A stretch of DNA of 56,064 nucleotides from RXOA01 sp964547105 (GTDB taxonomy: Bacteria; Bipolaricaulota; Bipolaricaulia; UBA7950; UBA9294). Position numbers and translations under genes: made by a program. Shown here in pieces: positions 25,772-33,783 of the stretch; the stretch's first letter is position 1, and each line of letters begins with the position of its first letter. The stretch covers positions 1 through 56,064 of the forward strand of contig CAZJLO010000008.1 in assembly GCA_964547105.1 (NCBI GenBank). The letters run 5' to 3'. The notes beneath the pieces are model-generated. The model was not told where the DNA came from. It did not search any database and was given only the letters and a program-made list of their open reading frames with translations.

Positions 25772-27356
25772 GGACAGGATCCCTCCTTGAAGCTGCCTCA
25801 TCGATGGTCATCACCCCGTGGCAGTCGCTGGGTAACGGTTCCAGCTCCAGTATTCTATCCGTCAACGAGCAACCGTGGCGAACGAGAAACTCGGGTAAGG
25901 CGAAGATTCTCTCCTGAAGATGATTCCCTGGGCGAAGCAGCGATGACAGGCCGGACAGACGCGCGGGTGACACCCCATGTTTCGCCAACAGCGCTCGCAG
26001 CATGCGGAGTTCGAGCCGGTCCAGGGCGTGCGTCACGCCTCCGCGGGCGGTTCCCACCGAGCGATCGAGTCCCGGATCAATGCGATTCGCTTCGGTGCCA
26101 ACCGTTTTGAGCGATTCGTCCATCGACTCCAGCTGTTGGTTCCAGACAGCGCGAAGCGAGTCGGGAGCGATCCGCCATCCGGCATCGCGTACGTTGATTC
26201 CACCGGTCAGCGCCTCGTCAAGCGAGAATCCCAAGTCGCGGATCAGGGTTCGATCCGCGGCTCCGAGGACGGATAGGCTCAATCGAAATGCGGCTGGAGG
26301 CTGGCGAAGGCCAAACAGCTGATAGAGTTGGCGTAGCGCTGCATGGTAGGTGATTTCTCCGGGTCCGAGAACGTTGACCGCAGTTGGGAACCACCAGTCG
26401 GCAAGGATCGGTCGCAGGACCGCGTCAGGCGAGAAGTCGGACGCTCGCTCTGCGAGGTCGGGAAGAATCCGATCCGGATGGGTGACTCGGACGCGGCGAT
26501 CGTTCTTGTCCTGGATGAACAATCCTCCTGCGGAGCCCTCCGGGAACGGCGGCGGATAACCGGCATCCTGCAGCTGGCGACACTGCGACGTCGTGGCGAG
26601 CTTGATCTCTTGATCCAGGCGGAGCGCGTTTCGATAGAACAAGACCGGCGGAGGCAGCGAACAAGGGTCGGCGATGATCAGCCCGTAAGCGGAGAAAAGG
26701 CGCAGCCAGATCCTCGCATGCCACTGGCAGAAGCTGTCTGTGTCGGAGGGAGTGAACAGACGGCGGATTTGCTCTTGATCGCCGCGGACATCGGAGCCGG
26801 AAATCCGATCGAAGTAGCGCGCGGCAATCTCGGTTGCTTCGCCGGTGATCGGGAGTGCGTCAAGACGATGCCCCTCTTCATGCCAGCGAAATCGGGCCGC
26901 AGCGACCTCGCTGTCGGCGCCGAGCCAATGGACGTGGTTGACTTCGTTCAGATCGTGGTCGTGAGATGCCAGCCAGTAGATAGGAACGACTCGAACATTG
27001 AGGCGATCGCTCCATGCTCGTGCCGTGCGGATCGCAGCGATGATCTTGTACGTCGTGAACAGCGGCCCGCCGAGCATTCCTGGCTGCTGGCCGGTTTGCA
27101 CGCACAGCGTGGTTGCCGATGCCAAGGCGTCGATGTTGGCGAGCGTTGCGTCGCTGGCCCCAAGAGCTAGATTAGATTGGCGCAGCTTGCGACGGAGGTC
27201 CTCGTCGACTCCCACCTGAGCGGCTCGCTCCGGGGCAACGAGGTCGGATTGCGAAGCGTTCTCGAGGAACCGCAGTGCGTTCTCGCGGCGAGCAACGAAG
27301 TCATGAAAAAACGGGCGATTCGGGTAGAGTCTGTCGATTGGGAGCAGCTCAAGCAT
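25764..27356 (-). CDS. bshC: BshC, putative cysteine ligase of bacillithiol synthesis
   Basis: This 530-residue BshC-family protein adds cysteine to GlcN-malate in the last step of bacillithiol synthesis. Family features are the Rossmann-like TTLCVQTGQQPGMLGGP near residue 90, the nearby WLASHDHDLNEVNHV, and VLRPILADWWFPTAVNVLGPGEITYHA. The C-terminal coiled coil is also expected for the family. The ATG at 27356 has GAGGG eight bases upstream and overlaps the methyltransferase stop by 8 bases. Confidence 0.93.
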   Translation of the reverse strand: MLELLPIDRLYPNRPFFHDFVARRENALRFLENASQSDLVAPERAAQVGVDEDLRRKLRQSNLALGASDATLANIDALASATTLCVQTGQQPGMLGGPLFTTYKIIAAIRTARAWSDRLNVRVVPIYWLASHDHDLNEVNHVHWLGADSEVAAARFRWHEEGHRLDALPITGEATEIAARYFDRISGSDVRGDQEQIRRLFTPSDTDSFCQWHARIWLRLFSAYGLIIADPCSLPPPVLFYRNALRLDQEIKLATTSQCRQLQDAGYPPPFPEGSAGGLFIQDKNDRRVRVTHPDRILPDLAERASDFSPDAVLRPILADWWFPTAVNVLGPGEITYHAALRQLYQLFGLRQPPAAFRLSLSVLGAADRTLIRDLGFSLDEALTGGINVRDAGWRIAPDSLRAVWNQQLESMDESLKTVGTEANRIDPGLDRSVGTARGGVTHALDRLELRMLRALLAKHGVSPARLSGLSSLLRPGNHLQERIFALPEFLVRHGCSLTDRILELEPLPSDCHGVMTIDEAASRRDPVLG

Positions 27357-28110
27357 AGGAATTCCCTCTGGTTGCGGTGATGACCATCCGCGGAGAGGAC
27401 GAGGAATAGTCCCTGCCATCCAACCCTCCGGCGAGGCGAATCGTGCTGAACCCCGCTTTCTGCAGCATCGCGATCATCTCGTGATCGTGATACAGGCGAA
27501 CCGATTCGAAGAGCTCCTGTCGCTGACCGTTCTCGGATGAGATGACCGTGCGCTTCTCTACTCGGTGATCCGGCGTTAGCTGCCTGACGATCTGGACGTG
27601 CCGCGAATCGAGATCGAACTGTTCATTGGGAACAAGCGTTGCCTGCACGCACGGAGGGTTCATCGTATCGATGAGTACCGTACCGCCTGCCCGCAGAGCT
27701 CGGGCGATCTCAAGAATGACGGCGGCGTTCTGTCGATCGTCGGCGAAGTAGCCGAACGAGGAGAACAGCGAGAGCACTGCGTCGAAGTGGTCGACAAGCC
27801 CGATGTCTCGCATGTCGGCATGAATCAACCGTACGTTCGGGATCCCCAGGTGCTGAAGCCGTCTACGGGCTTGACGGAGAAGATCGGCCGAGAGATCCAG
27901 CCCGACCAGCTGTGTGAATCCCGCCTGATGAAGAGCGATCAAATGGCGTCCGGCTCCGCAGGCGAGATCAAGCGTCATGCCTGCGCGGCGCAGCGGCAGC
28001 CACTGCAGGAGTGCGTCAATATTCGCCTCAGCTTCCTCCTCGCCGCGATGCGCGTATCGATCCACATAGTCGGAGCGGAACGCCGTGACGTACCAGGGGT
28101 CGTGGTTCAT
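27349..28110 (-). CDS. SAM-dependent methyltransferase in the bacillithiol operon
   Basis: This class I methyltransferase, 253 residues, has motif I LDLACGAGRHLIAL, acidic D in GLDLSADLL, and HADMRDIGL. ATGA couples its start to the upstream MBL gene, and it overlaps bshC by 8 bases, so it is translated with the bacillithiol enzymes. In Chlorobiaceae a methyltransferase (NmbA) converts bacillithiol to N-methyl-bacillithiol. I infer a similar role from position; the sequence alone does not show the substrate. Confidence 0.75.
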   Translation of the reverse strand: MNHDPWYVTAFRSDYVDRYAHRGEEEAEANIDALLQWLPLRRAGMTLDLACGAGRHLIALHQAGFTQLVGLDLSADLLRQARRRLQHLGIPNVRLIHADMRDIGLVDHFDAVLSLFSSFGYFADDRQNAAVILEIARALRAGGTVLIDTMNPPCVQATLVPNEQFDLDSRHVQIVRQLTPDHRVEKRTVISSENGQRQELFESVRLYHDHEMIAMLQKAGFSTIRLAGGLDGRDYSSSSPRMVITATRGNSYA

Positions 28111-28748
28111 GCGATGCCGTGCTCCAGCTTGTAGTTGCTCCACGTCTGCTTGAGATGCACGAACGACTCGAAGTCGGGTTGGAGAAGGAACGGATTCGCG
28201 GCCCGCTCCACGCCGATCGTCGAGCTAGGGGCAACACCGTAGTCATGTCCGGGAAATACGCGGACGTGGTCGGGAAGCTTCATCAATCGCTTGTGGAGAG
28301 ACTCGTATTGGGCGAGAGCATCCTCGCCGAACCCGGTGCCGCCGACTTTCCCGACAAACAGCGTGTCGCCCGTGAACAAGGCGTCTTGGATCAGCAAGCA
28401 GATCGAGTCGCCCGTGTGTCCCGGGGTGTGGAGAACGTCGATCATCAGATTCCCGAGGGGAAGATGGGAGCCGTGCCGAATCTTCTCGCCGCTTACGGGA
28501 TCCGTGTCTCCGTACAGAAGAGGATCGATCCCGAGAAGGCGCCGGATCGTGCGATTCCCATTGGTGTGATCGGCGTGACCGTGTGTGCAGAAAACGCGGC
28601 CTACGTCGAGGTGAAGCTCCTTGGAAACGCGAACGATGGCTCCAGGAGAGAACGAGGGATCGATGATGATCGCCGCCGCTGTGGGCAGATCGGCGACAAG
28701 ATAGGCGAAGTTGCGGTCTCCTCCCGTACGAATAGTCCTCACAAGCAT
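28107..28748 (-). CDS. Metallo-beta-lactamase-fold hydrolase (GloB/persulfide-dioxygenase-like)
   Basis: This 213-residue MBL-fold protein has THGHADH near residue 55, HTPGHT near 108, the bridging Asp in FTGDTLF and a final PGHDYG histidine, so the metal site is complete. The fold covers glyoxalase II enzymes and ETHE1-type persulfide dioxygenases, both acting on low-molecular-weight thiol adducts. It is the first gene of the bsh operon (AAGGAGG before the ATG at 28748). A bacillithiol-thioester or persulfide substrate is a reasonable inference. Confidence 0.8.
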   Translation of the reverse strand: MLVRTIRTGGDRNFAYLVADLPTAAAIIIDPSFSPGAIVRVSKELHLDVGRVFCTHGHADHTNGNRTIRRLLGIDPLLYGDTDPVSGEKIRHGSHLPLGNLMIDVLHTPGHTGDSICLLIQDALFTGDTLFVGKVGGTGFGEDALAQYESLHKRLMKLPDHVRVFPGHDYGVAPSSTIGVERAANPFLLQPDFESFVHLKQTWSNYKLEHGIA

Positions 28749-28822
28749 GCTTCGACCTCCTTGCTCCAGTCAGTTTAGGCGGACCGCGATGAAGGCTCAA
28801 GCGCGGAGACGAGCGCATCGAC

Positions 28823-28850
28823 TTGTATGGGACATGTGCGATGATATAAG
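28823..28850 (+). promoter_or_regulatory. Probable promoter of the lamin-tail protein gene
   Basis: TTGTAT (28823-28828) and TATAAG (28845-28850) are separated by 16 bases. The predicted start lies about 35 bases before the ATG at 28893, which has AAAGGAGGG. It lies in the 144-base divergent region shared with the bsh operon; no clear minus-strand promoter was seen there. Confidence 0.45.
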
Positions 28851-28892
28851 ATAGGCAAGATAGAGACAAACCCATCACAAAAAGGAGGGCTT

Positions 28893-29813
28893 ATGAAATC
28901 AGCAAGAAGTGAGCTGCTACTCGGTCTCGTCCTGGTATTCGGTGTGGCATGTTTTGGTCAGGGGGTCGTGATCAACGAAATCTCCTGGTCGGGAACGGCG
29001 GCAAGTTCGGCCGATGAGTGGATCGAATTGTACAACCCAGGGCCGGAGACGATCGACTTGGCGGGGTGGAGCATCCAATTCGCCGAAACGGTGATCTATG
29101 TCGGATTGGTGGAAGGCGCGACTAGAGAGGTGCGCTGTTCTGTTCTCGATCCGGGGCAGTTCCTGCTGCTTGAGAGAACGGATGATCATGCAGTCGACAG
29201 TCGGGTCGCGGATGTAATCTATGTCGGGTCGCTGAGCAATACCGGTTGCGCCGTGCGATTGGTCGATCAAGACGGAAATGTCGTGGATACGGCCAATCAG
29301 GAAGGAGGCGGCTGGCCGGCCGGCACGTCGTCGGATGGTGCGCCGGCGTTCGCTTCGATGGAACGGATCGACCCGCTGATGGCGGACACCCCATCGAATT
29401 GGCGGACCGCAGCTGCGGAATGGAGCGTAGGTGTTGATGCAAATGGAGGACCGGTCTGCGGAACGCCGGGAGGAGAGAACGGCGCCACGATGCAGGCGCG
29501 GCATGCACCTCGGATCGATATATCTCGCTGTGACGCGGAAGCGGATCGCACGATTACCGTCGAGTGGACGGCAGTCGATCCTGACAGAACGGCAGGGTCG
29601 TTGATTGTCGATATCGAAGGCTCTACCGATGATGGAGTAACGTGGATCGGAATCGTTCTGGGGCTCGCGAACAGCGGCGTCTACATCGGCACACTGCCCA
29701 CGTCTCTCACAATCCCTGACGATGAGGGTGTCCGTTTGCTTGTCCGAGTCACGGCAGCGGATGCGGACGGCTGGAAGAGCACCCGCGTCATCGAAGCGAC
29801 CACGATTCGCTAG
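28893..29813 (+). CDS. Secreted lamin-tail-domain (LTD) protein
   Basis: The signal peptide is MKSARSELLLGLVLVFGVACFGQ; the Cys does not form a convincing lipobox. The mature protein opens with an LTD beta-sandwich: VVINEISWSGTAASSADEW, IELYNPGPETIDLAGWSI, then PGQFLLLERTDD. A second beta-rich part (residues about 200-306, TITVEWTAVDPD, GSTDDGVTW) looks fibronectin/Ig-like. LTD domains occur on bacterial surface and secreted proteins, and the role here is unknown. Its last 4 bases overlap the convergent patatin gene. Confidence 0.8.
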   Translation: MKSARSELLLGLVLVFGVACFGQGVVINEISWSGTAASSADEWIELYNPGPETIDLAGWSIQFAETVIYVGLVEGATREVRCSVLDPGQFLLLERTDDHAVDSRVADVIYVGSLSNTGCAVRLVDQDGNVVDTANQEGGGWPAGTSSDGAPAFASMERIDPLMADTPSNWRTAAAEWSVGVDANGGPVCGTPGGENGATMQARHAPRIDISRCDAEADRTITVEWTAVDPDRTAGSLIVDIEGSTDDGVTWIGIVLGLANSGVYIGTLPTSLTIPDDEGVRLLVRVTAADADGWKSTRVIEATTIR

Positions 29814-30670
29814 CGGCAGAGATTACGGATCTCATTCAGGTGGGCGTGTGCCTCGCGCCGGCCGGCATCGATGGCTTCGTGAACGTGAGCGAAGTCGAAC
29901 ATGGTCATCCACCCGACGTCCGGCTTGAGGACGAGAAGGCGCCCACCAATTCGCTGACGAGTCTGCTCGAGCTGGATGCCGGTGAGATGCGCCGATGTGA
30001 TTCGCTGAGACTGAAAAAGCGCATCCAGACTTGTCTTGACTTCTCTGGTCAGGGGCGCTCCCGTGTCTACGGCAAGGACGGTGTCCGCACCGAGATCAAC
30101 GGTGATTTCCGTGGGGATCTTGTGAACGATTCCGCCGTCGATCAGAAGCCGTCCGCCCATTGGGAACGGCGGGAATACCCCGGGAACGGCTGCACTTGCC
30201 GTAACCGCATCGGCGATCTTGCCCGATGTAAGCACAGCTTGAGCGCCGGATTGAAGCTCGGCCGCTACGGCGGCGTACGGGATCCGCAGGTCGGTGAAGT
30301 CTCGATTTCCTGTGAGCAGGCGAAACAGCTCATGCATCCTTCCCAGACTTCCCGTTGCCGAGAAATCGGTCCAATCGCATCCACGAACGAACTCGACCAT
30401 GCCGCGGCCAAGAGCCCGCTGGACTTCGCGGATGGTGCTATCGGAAACTTGAAGCAGGTCGTTGAGATCAAGCAGGCAGAGGAGACTGGCCGTGGTATCC
30501 AGCGGCAGATCGAGTGCGCAACATGCTCCGATGGCGGCCCCGATGCTGGTTCCGGCGACGGACGAAATCGGGATCTGCGCTTCCTGCAGCTCGAGGAGAA
30601 CGCCCAGATGAGCGAATCCGCGAGCTCCTCCGCCCCCCAGCGCAACTCCCAAGCGACCGTTCTTCTTCAT
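29810..30670 (-). CDS. Patatin-like phospholipase (RssA family)
   Basis: This 286-residue serine acyl hydrolase has the oxyanion loop GGGGARG at residues 12-18, the nucleophile elbow GTSIG near 40, and the catalytic-dyad aspartate in LIDGGIVHKIP. No signal peptide is seen. The ATG at 30670 is preceded only by a distant GAGGGGG that lies within the stem of a strong hairpin (30682-30722). It is downstream of groL on the same strand. Confidence 0.88.
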   Translation of the reverse strand: MKKNGRLGVALGGGGARGFAHLGVLLELQEAQIPISSVAGTSIGAAIGACCALDLPLDTTASLLCLLDLNDLLQVSDSTIREVQRALGRGMVEFVRGCDWTDFSATGSLGRMHELFRLLTGNRDFTDLRIPYAAVAAELQSGAQAVLTSGKIADAVTASAAVPGVFPPFPMGGRLLIDGGIVHKIPTEITVDLGADTVLAVDTGAPLTREVKTSLDALFQSQRITSAHLTGIQLEQTRQRIGGRLLVLKPDVGWMTMFDFAHVHEAIDAGRREAHAHLNEIRNLCR

Positions 30671-30681
30671 TCGACGTAGAT

Positions 30682-30722
30682 GCCCCCTCGACCGATGGAT
30701 AGGATAAGTCGGTCGAGGGGGC
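30682..30722 (-). terminator. Strong hairpin between groL and the patatin gene
   Basis: A perfect 14-bp stem GCCCCCTCGACCGA / TCGGTCGAGGGGGC surrounds a 13-base loop, 36 bases past the groL stop and 12 bases before the patatin ATG. No T-run follows on the minus strand, so termination is probable but not certain. The stem also contains the only purine-rich ribosome-site candidate of the patatin gene. Confidence 0.65.
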
Positions 30723-30757
30723 TCTCACAACCCTAGGTTCCAGAGATCAGAGAAGAC

Positions 30758-32401
30758 TTAGTACATGCCTCCCATGCCTCCCATGCCTCCCATGCCTCCT
30801 CCGGGGGGCATCGACGCGGATGGCTCGTCTTCCTTGACTTCAGCGACAAGCGCGTCGGTCGTCAACAACATCCCGGCGATCGACACGGCGTTCTGAAGAG
30901 CGGATCGCGTGACCTTCGTTGGGTCGATGATCCCTGCCTCGAACATGTCGCGGTAGGTCTCGGTGAGGACGTCGAAGCCAACGCCGGCCGTTGTCTGTTC
31001 CTTGACCTTCTCGACGACGATGGCGCCCTCAAATCCGGCGTTGCTCGCCAGTTGCCGCAGTGGTGCTTCGACAGCGCGGCGGAGAATGGCCACACCTACG
31101 GCTTCATCTCCGGACAGTGTCAGCGTATCGAGCGCCTTGGCGGCGTTCACGAGCGCCACACCGCCGCCGGGGAGAATTCCCTCGTCCACGGCAGCCTTGG
31201 TGGCCTCAAGAGCATCTTCCATGCGATGCTTCTTCTCGGAAAGCTCGGTCTCTGTCGGGGCGCCGACCTTGATCACGGCGACACCGCCGGCGAGCTTCGC
31301 TTTGCGCTCTTCGAGCTTTTCACGATCGTAATCGGAGTCAGTGGACTCGATCTGAGCTTCGATCTGTTCGATACGCCCCTTGATCGCGTCTTCCGTTCCC
31401 TTGCCACCAATCACGGTTGTGTTGTCGCTGTCGACCTTGATCGTCTCCGCTCGACCGAGCATGTCGATCGTCGTGTCTTTGATCTGCATGCCGGCGTCTT
31501 CCGCGACAACTGTTCCCCCGGTCAGGACGGCGATGTCTTCAAGCATTGCCTTGCGGCGGTCGCCGAATCCCGGAGCCTTGACGGCGCAACTGGTGAGTGT
31601 TCCCTTGAGCTTGTTCAGCACGAGCGTCGTGAGCGCTTCGCCGGTGACGTCCTTCGCGATCAGAAGGATCGGCTTGCCGGTTTGGGCGATCTTCTCAAGG
31701 AGCGGGACCAGGTCGACGGCGTTCTTGATCTCCTGATCGGTGATCAGCACGTACGGGTTCTCAAGCAGGACTTCCATCTTCTTCGGGTCGGTAACGAAGT
31801 AGGGGGATATGTACTCTCGATCGAACTGCATTCCCTCGACGACATCGTAGTAGGTCTCGATGGTGTCGGAATCTTCGACTGTAATCACGCCATCTTCGCC
31901 AACCGCTTCCATGGCATCGGCGATGATGCTGCCGATCGAATCGTCATTGGCGGAAATCGTCGCGACCTGTGCCGTTTCTTCCTTGGACTTGAGTTCGCGG
32001 CTTTGCTTCCTCAGTCCGTCGACGATGAGTTCGGCGCCTTTTTCGAGGCCGCGCTTGAGTTCCATCGGATTGGCGCCTGCGGCGAGATTTCGGAACCCTT
32101 CTTCGATCATCGCGTGCGCGAGAATCGTTGCCGTGGTCGTTCCGTCACCGGCGATATCGTTGGTCTTGGAAGCGACTTCCTTGACCAGCTGAGCCCCCAT
32201 GTTCTCGAATGGGTCTTTGTACTCCTGCTCCTGAGCAATCGTGACGCCGTCATTCGTGATGTCCGGGCTGCCGAACTTCTTGTCGATGATGACGTTCCGT
32301 CCGCGGGGTCCCAACGTAATTCGAACCGCGTCCGTGAGTTTGTCAATTCCCGCTTTCATGTGGCGACGAGCTTCTTCGCCAAAAATGACTTCTTTTGCCA
32401 T
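30758..32401 (-). CDS. groL: Chaperonin GroEL (60 kDa)
   Basis: This is a complete 547-residue group I chaperonin. The N-terminus is MAKEVIFGEEARR, the ATP site has LGPRGRNVIIDKKFG, then GDGTTTATILA. The C-terminus is the flexible GGM-repeat tail found in most GroELs. It lies 25 bases downstream of groS in a two-gene operon with a CIRCE operator. Confidence 0.98.
   Translation of the reverse strand: MAKEVIFGEEARRHMKAGIDKLTDAVRITLGPRGRNVIIDKKFGSPDITNDGVTIAQEQEYKDPFENMGAQLVKEVASKTNDIAGDGTTTATILAHAMIEEGFRNLAAGANPMELKRGLEKGAELIVDGLRKQSRELKSKEETAQVATISANDDSIGSIIADAMEAVGEDGVITVEDSDTIETYYDVVEGMQFDREYISPYFVTDPKKMEVLLENPYVLITDQEIKNAVDLVPLLEKIAQTGKPILLIAKDVTGEALTTLVLNKLKGTLTSCAVKAPGFGDRRKAMLEDIAVLTGGTVVAEDAGMQIKDTTIDMLGRAETIKVDSDNTTVIGGKGTEDAIKGRIEQIEAQIESTDSDYDREKLEERKAKLAGGVAVIKVGAPTETELSEKKHRMEDALEATKAAVDEGILPGGGVALVNAAKALDTLTLSGDEAVGVAILRRAVEAPLRQLASNAGFEGAIVVEKVKEQTTAGVGFDVLTETYRDMFEAGIIDPTKVTRSALQNAVSIAGMLLTTDALVAEVKEDEPSASMPPGGGMGGMGGMGGMY
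30764..30799. repeat. Four tandem 9-bp repeats coding the GroEL tail
   Basis: CATGCCTCC is repeated four times exactly. On the minus strand each unit codes GGM, forming the C-terminal tail of GroEL. Identical codons in each unit suggest recent slippage expansion or conversion. Confidence 0.9.
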
Positions 32402-32426
32402 TTTGTGCCCCCTTTTCGATCTTCCC

Positions 32427-32696
32427 TTACTCGATGATCGCTAGGATATCCTTCTTCTGAACTAGAAGAAGTTTGTCCTCGCCGTGCTCGATCTCCGTTC
32501 CGGCATAGCTCGACACGAGGACTTCGTCGCCTTCTTTGACATCGAACGATTCGTCGGTGCCGAGGGCCAACACCTTGGCACGGACGACCTTCTCGGTCTT
32601 GGCTCCCTCGGGGAGGACGATCCCTCCGGCTGTGCGGCGCTCTTCCTGTTCAACCTTCTTCGCCAGGATGCGGTTTCCCAATGGCTTGATCTTCAT
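32427..32696 (-). CDS. groS: Co-chaperonin GroES (10 kDa)
   Basis: This 89-residue GroES has MKIKPLGNRILAKKVEQEE at the N-terminus, the mobile loop RRTAGGIVLPEGAKTEK, and DEVLVSSYAGTEIEH. It caps GroEL. AAGGAGG lies ahead of the ATG at 32696. A CIRCE operator and a good sigma-70 promoter lie immediately upstream. Confidence 0.97.
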   Translation of the reverse strand: MKIKPLGNRILAKKVEQEERRTAGGIVLPEGAKTEKVVRAKVLALGTDESFDVKEGDEVLVSSYAGTEIEHGEDKLLLVQKKDILAIIE

Positions 32697-32722
32697 CGTT
32701 CAGCCTCCTTCGATTGACTTCA

Positions 32723-32749
32723 TTAGCACTCTGGTAAGCAGCTTGCTAA
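32723..32749 (-). promoter_or_regulatory. CIRCE operator (HrcA site) of groESL, one arm imperfect
   Basis: The consensus is TTAGCACTC-N9-GAGTGCTAA. The site reads TTAGCACTC, nine bases, GCTTGCTAA: one arm is perfect and the other matches 7 of 9. It sits over the expected transcription start, 26 bases before the groS ATG. HrcA repression is thus expected; hrcA itself is not in the window. Confidence 0.88.
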
Positions 32750-32752
32750 TGC

Positions 32753-32781
32753 ATTGTACATGCACACGCAAAACCCGTCAA
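32753..32781 (-). promoter_or_regulatory. groESL sigma-70 promoter
   Basis: On the minus strand TTGACG (32776-32781) and TACAAT (32753-32758) are separated by exactly 17 bases. The -10 ends four bases before the CIRCE element, so HrcA binding would block initiation. Confidence 0.8.
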
Positions 32782-32814
32782 GGCGAACGGCGAGTTTTGC
32801 GGAAGCACGTTGAC

Positions 32815-33315
32815 ATGAGTATTCTGACTGCCATGCCATCCGGCCGGACGCATCTTCGCATTGAAACCGGGCTGTTTGTTGTGGCGGCGAGCGTCGTGGC
32901 CTGGCTGGGCGCGATCGGCGCAGTGCGCGCCGATCTAGGAGCACCGTTTCTTTGCGGGTATCTCTTCTCAAGTCTCTTCTTGAGTCCCGATCTCGATCTT
33001 CGAGCAAGTCGCCCGATGCGCCGATGGGGGGCGCTCCGCGTCCTGTGGATCCCCTATGCTGCTGCGTTTCGCCACCGGCGCATTTCGCACCATCCGCTGC
33101 TTGGGCCGACGACGCGGCTTGCCTATCTTGGGGGATGGATCGCTCTGGTCAGTTGGCTGGTTGCCGCCGCCCTCGGGCGGCCACCGTCGATTTCGTGGCC
33201 CGGGTGGCCGATGATGATCGCGTTTTTGGCGGGAGCGTATCTCCCCAATGAGATCCACATCGTTGCTGACCTAATCGTCTCGGCATGGAAACGCCGTGAA
33301 TCGCATCGTCGTTGA
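32815..33315 (+). CDS. DUF2227-type putative metal-binding membrane protein
   Basis: This 166-residue protein follows the DUF2227 pattern: MPSGRTHLRIE, hydrophobic segment, LFLSPDLDL, RWGALRVLWIPY, then histidine-rich FRHRRISHHPLLG, then further membrane segments and a conserved-looking LPNEIHIVAD. Histidines and aspartates near the membrane could bind metal; the function is unknown. The start may be the ATG at 32815 (weak GGAAG) or the ATG at 32833, which begins exactly at the conserved MPSGRTH. It is divergent from groES. Confidence 0.7.
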   Translation: MSILTAMPSGRTHLRIETGLFVVAASVVAWLGAIGAVRADLGAPFLCGYLFSSLFLSPDLDLRASRPMRRWGALRVLWIPYAAAFRHRRISHHPLLGPTTRLAYLGGWIALVSWLVAAALGRPPSISWPGWPMMIAFLAGAYLPNEIHIVADLIVSAWKRRESHRR

Positions 33316-33341
33316 GAAGGGATTCGCCGCTCCTCTATAAT
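33312..33341 (+). promoter_or_regulatory. rlpA promoter giving a nearly leaderless mRNA
   Basis: TTGAGA (33312-33317) and a perfect TATAAT (33336-33341) are 18 bases apart. Transcription would begin near 33348, about four bases before the ATG at 33352. The -35 overlaps the stop of the DUF2227 gene. Confidence 0.55.
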
Positions 33342-33351
33342 GGGTGACATC

Positions 33352-33741
33352 ATGAAGGAATGGATCCTCTATGTCGGTGCTTCCGTTGTGCTGATTGTCG
33401 CTGCATTGTTGATGGCGTCTTCCGGACCTTATTACGAGATGGGAATCGCTTCGTGGTATGGCCCGGGATTCGACGGCAATCTCACGGCCAACGGAGAGGT
33501 GTACGATATGTACGGAGTCAGCGCTGCACACAAGACCCTACCGTTCGGTACGGTGGTCGAGGTGGTCGAACTGGATACGGGGAACAGCGTTGTGGTGCGG
33601 ATCAATGATCGCGGACCGTTCATCGAGGGGAGAATCATCGACCTCTCCCGGGGGGCGGCCGAGGAGTTGGGCATCATCAACAAGGGGATTACGGAGGTCG
33701 GGTTGCGGATTCTCTCGTGGCCGGATGAGACCGTCCGATGA
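33352..33741 (+). CDS. rlpA: RlpA-like double-psi beta-barrel protein
   Basis: This 129-residue protein has one N-terminal membrane anchor (WILYVGASVVLIVAALLMA) and a complete DPBB domain: ASWYGPGFDGNLTANGE, HKTLPFGT, VVRINDRGPF, RIIDLSRGAAEELG. In Pseudomonas, RlpA is a lytic transglycosylase acting on denuded glycan, with the essential Asp in the NDRGP motif. The SPOR domain is missing here and there is no lipobox, so it is a short, membrane-anchored form. An ATG at 33340 is in frame but lies within the promoter. Confidence 0.85.
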   Translation: MKEWILYVGASVVLIVAALLMASSGPYYEMGIASWYGPGFDGNLTANGEVYDMYGVSAAHKTLPFGTVVEVVELDTGNSVVVRINDRGPFIEGRIIDLSRGAAEELGIINKGITEVGLRILSWPDETVR

Positions 33742-33744
33742 CAT

Positions 33745-33771
33745 CGGGATCCTCCCCAGGGAAGGATCCCG
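33745..33771 (+). terminator. Hairpin between rlpA and efp
   Basis: A 9-bp perfect stem, CGGGATCCT / AGGATCCCG, spans the short gap directly after the rlpA stop and ends just before the efp ribosome site (AGGAGG at 33773). There is no T-run. It could end rlpA mRNA or act in the efp leader. Confidence 0.5.
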
Positions 33772-33783
33772 CAGGAGGCTTGA

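Noticed and set aside
30764..30799. Short tandem repeats as a possible CRISPR or minisatellite
   Set aside because: Units are 9 bp with no spacers and code the GGM tail of GroEL.
31052..32437. 461-codon open frame antisense to groEL
   Set aside because: It lies entirely opposite groL and part of groS. No ribosome site or protein-like composition; such frames are common opposite GroEL.
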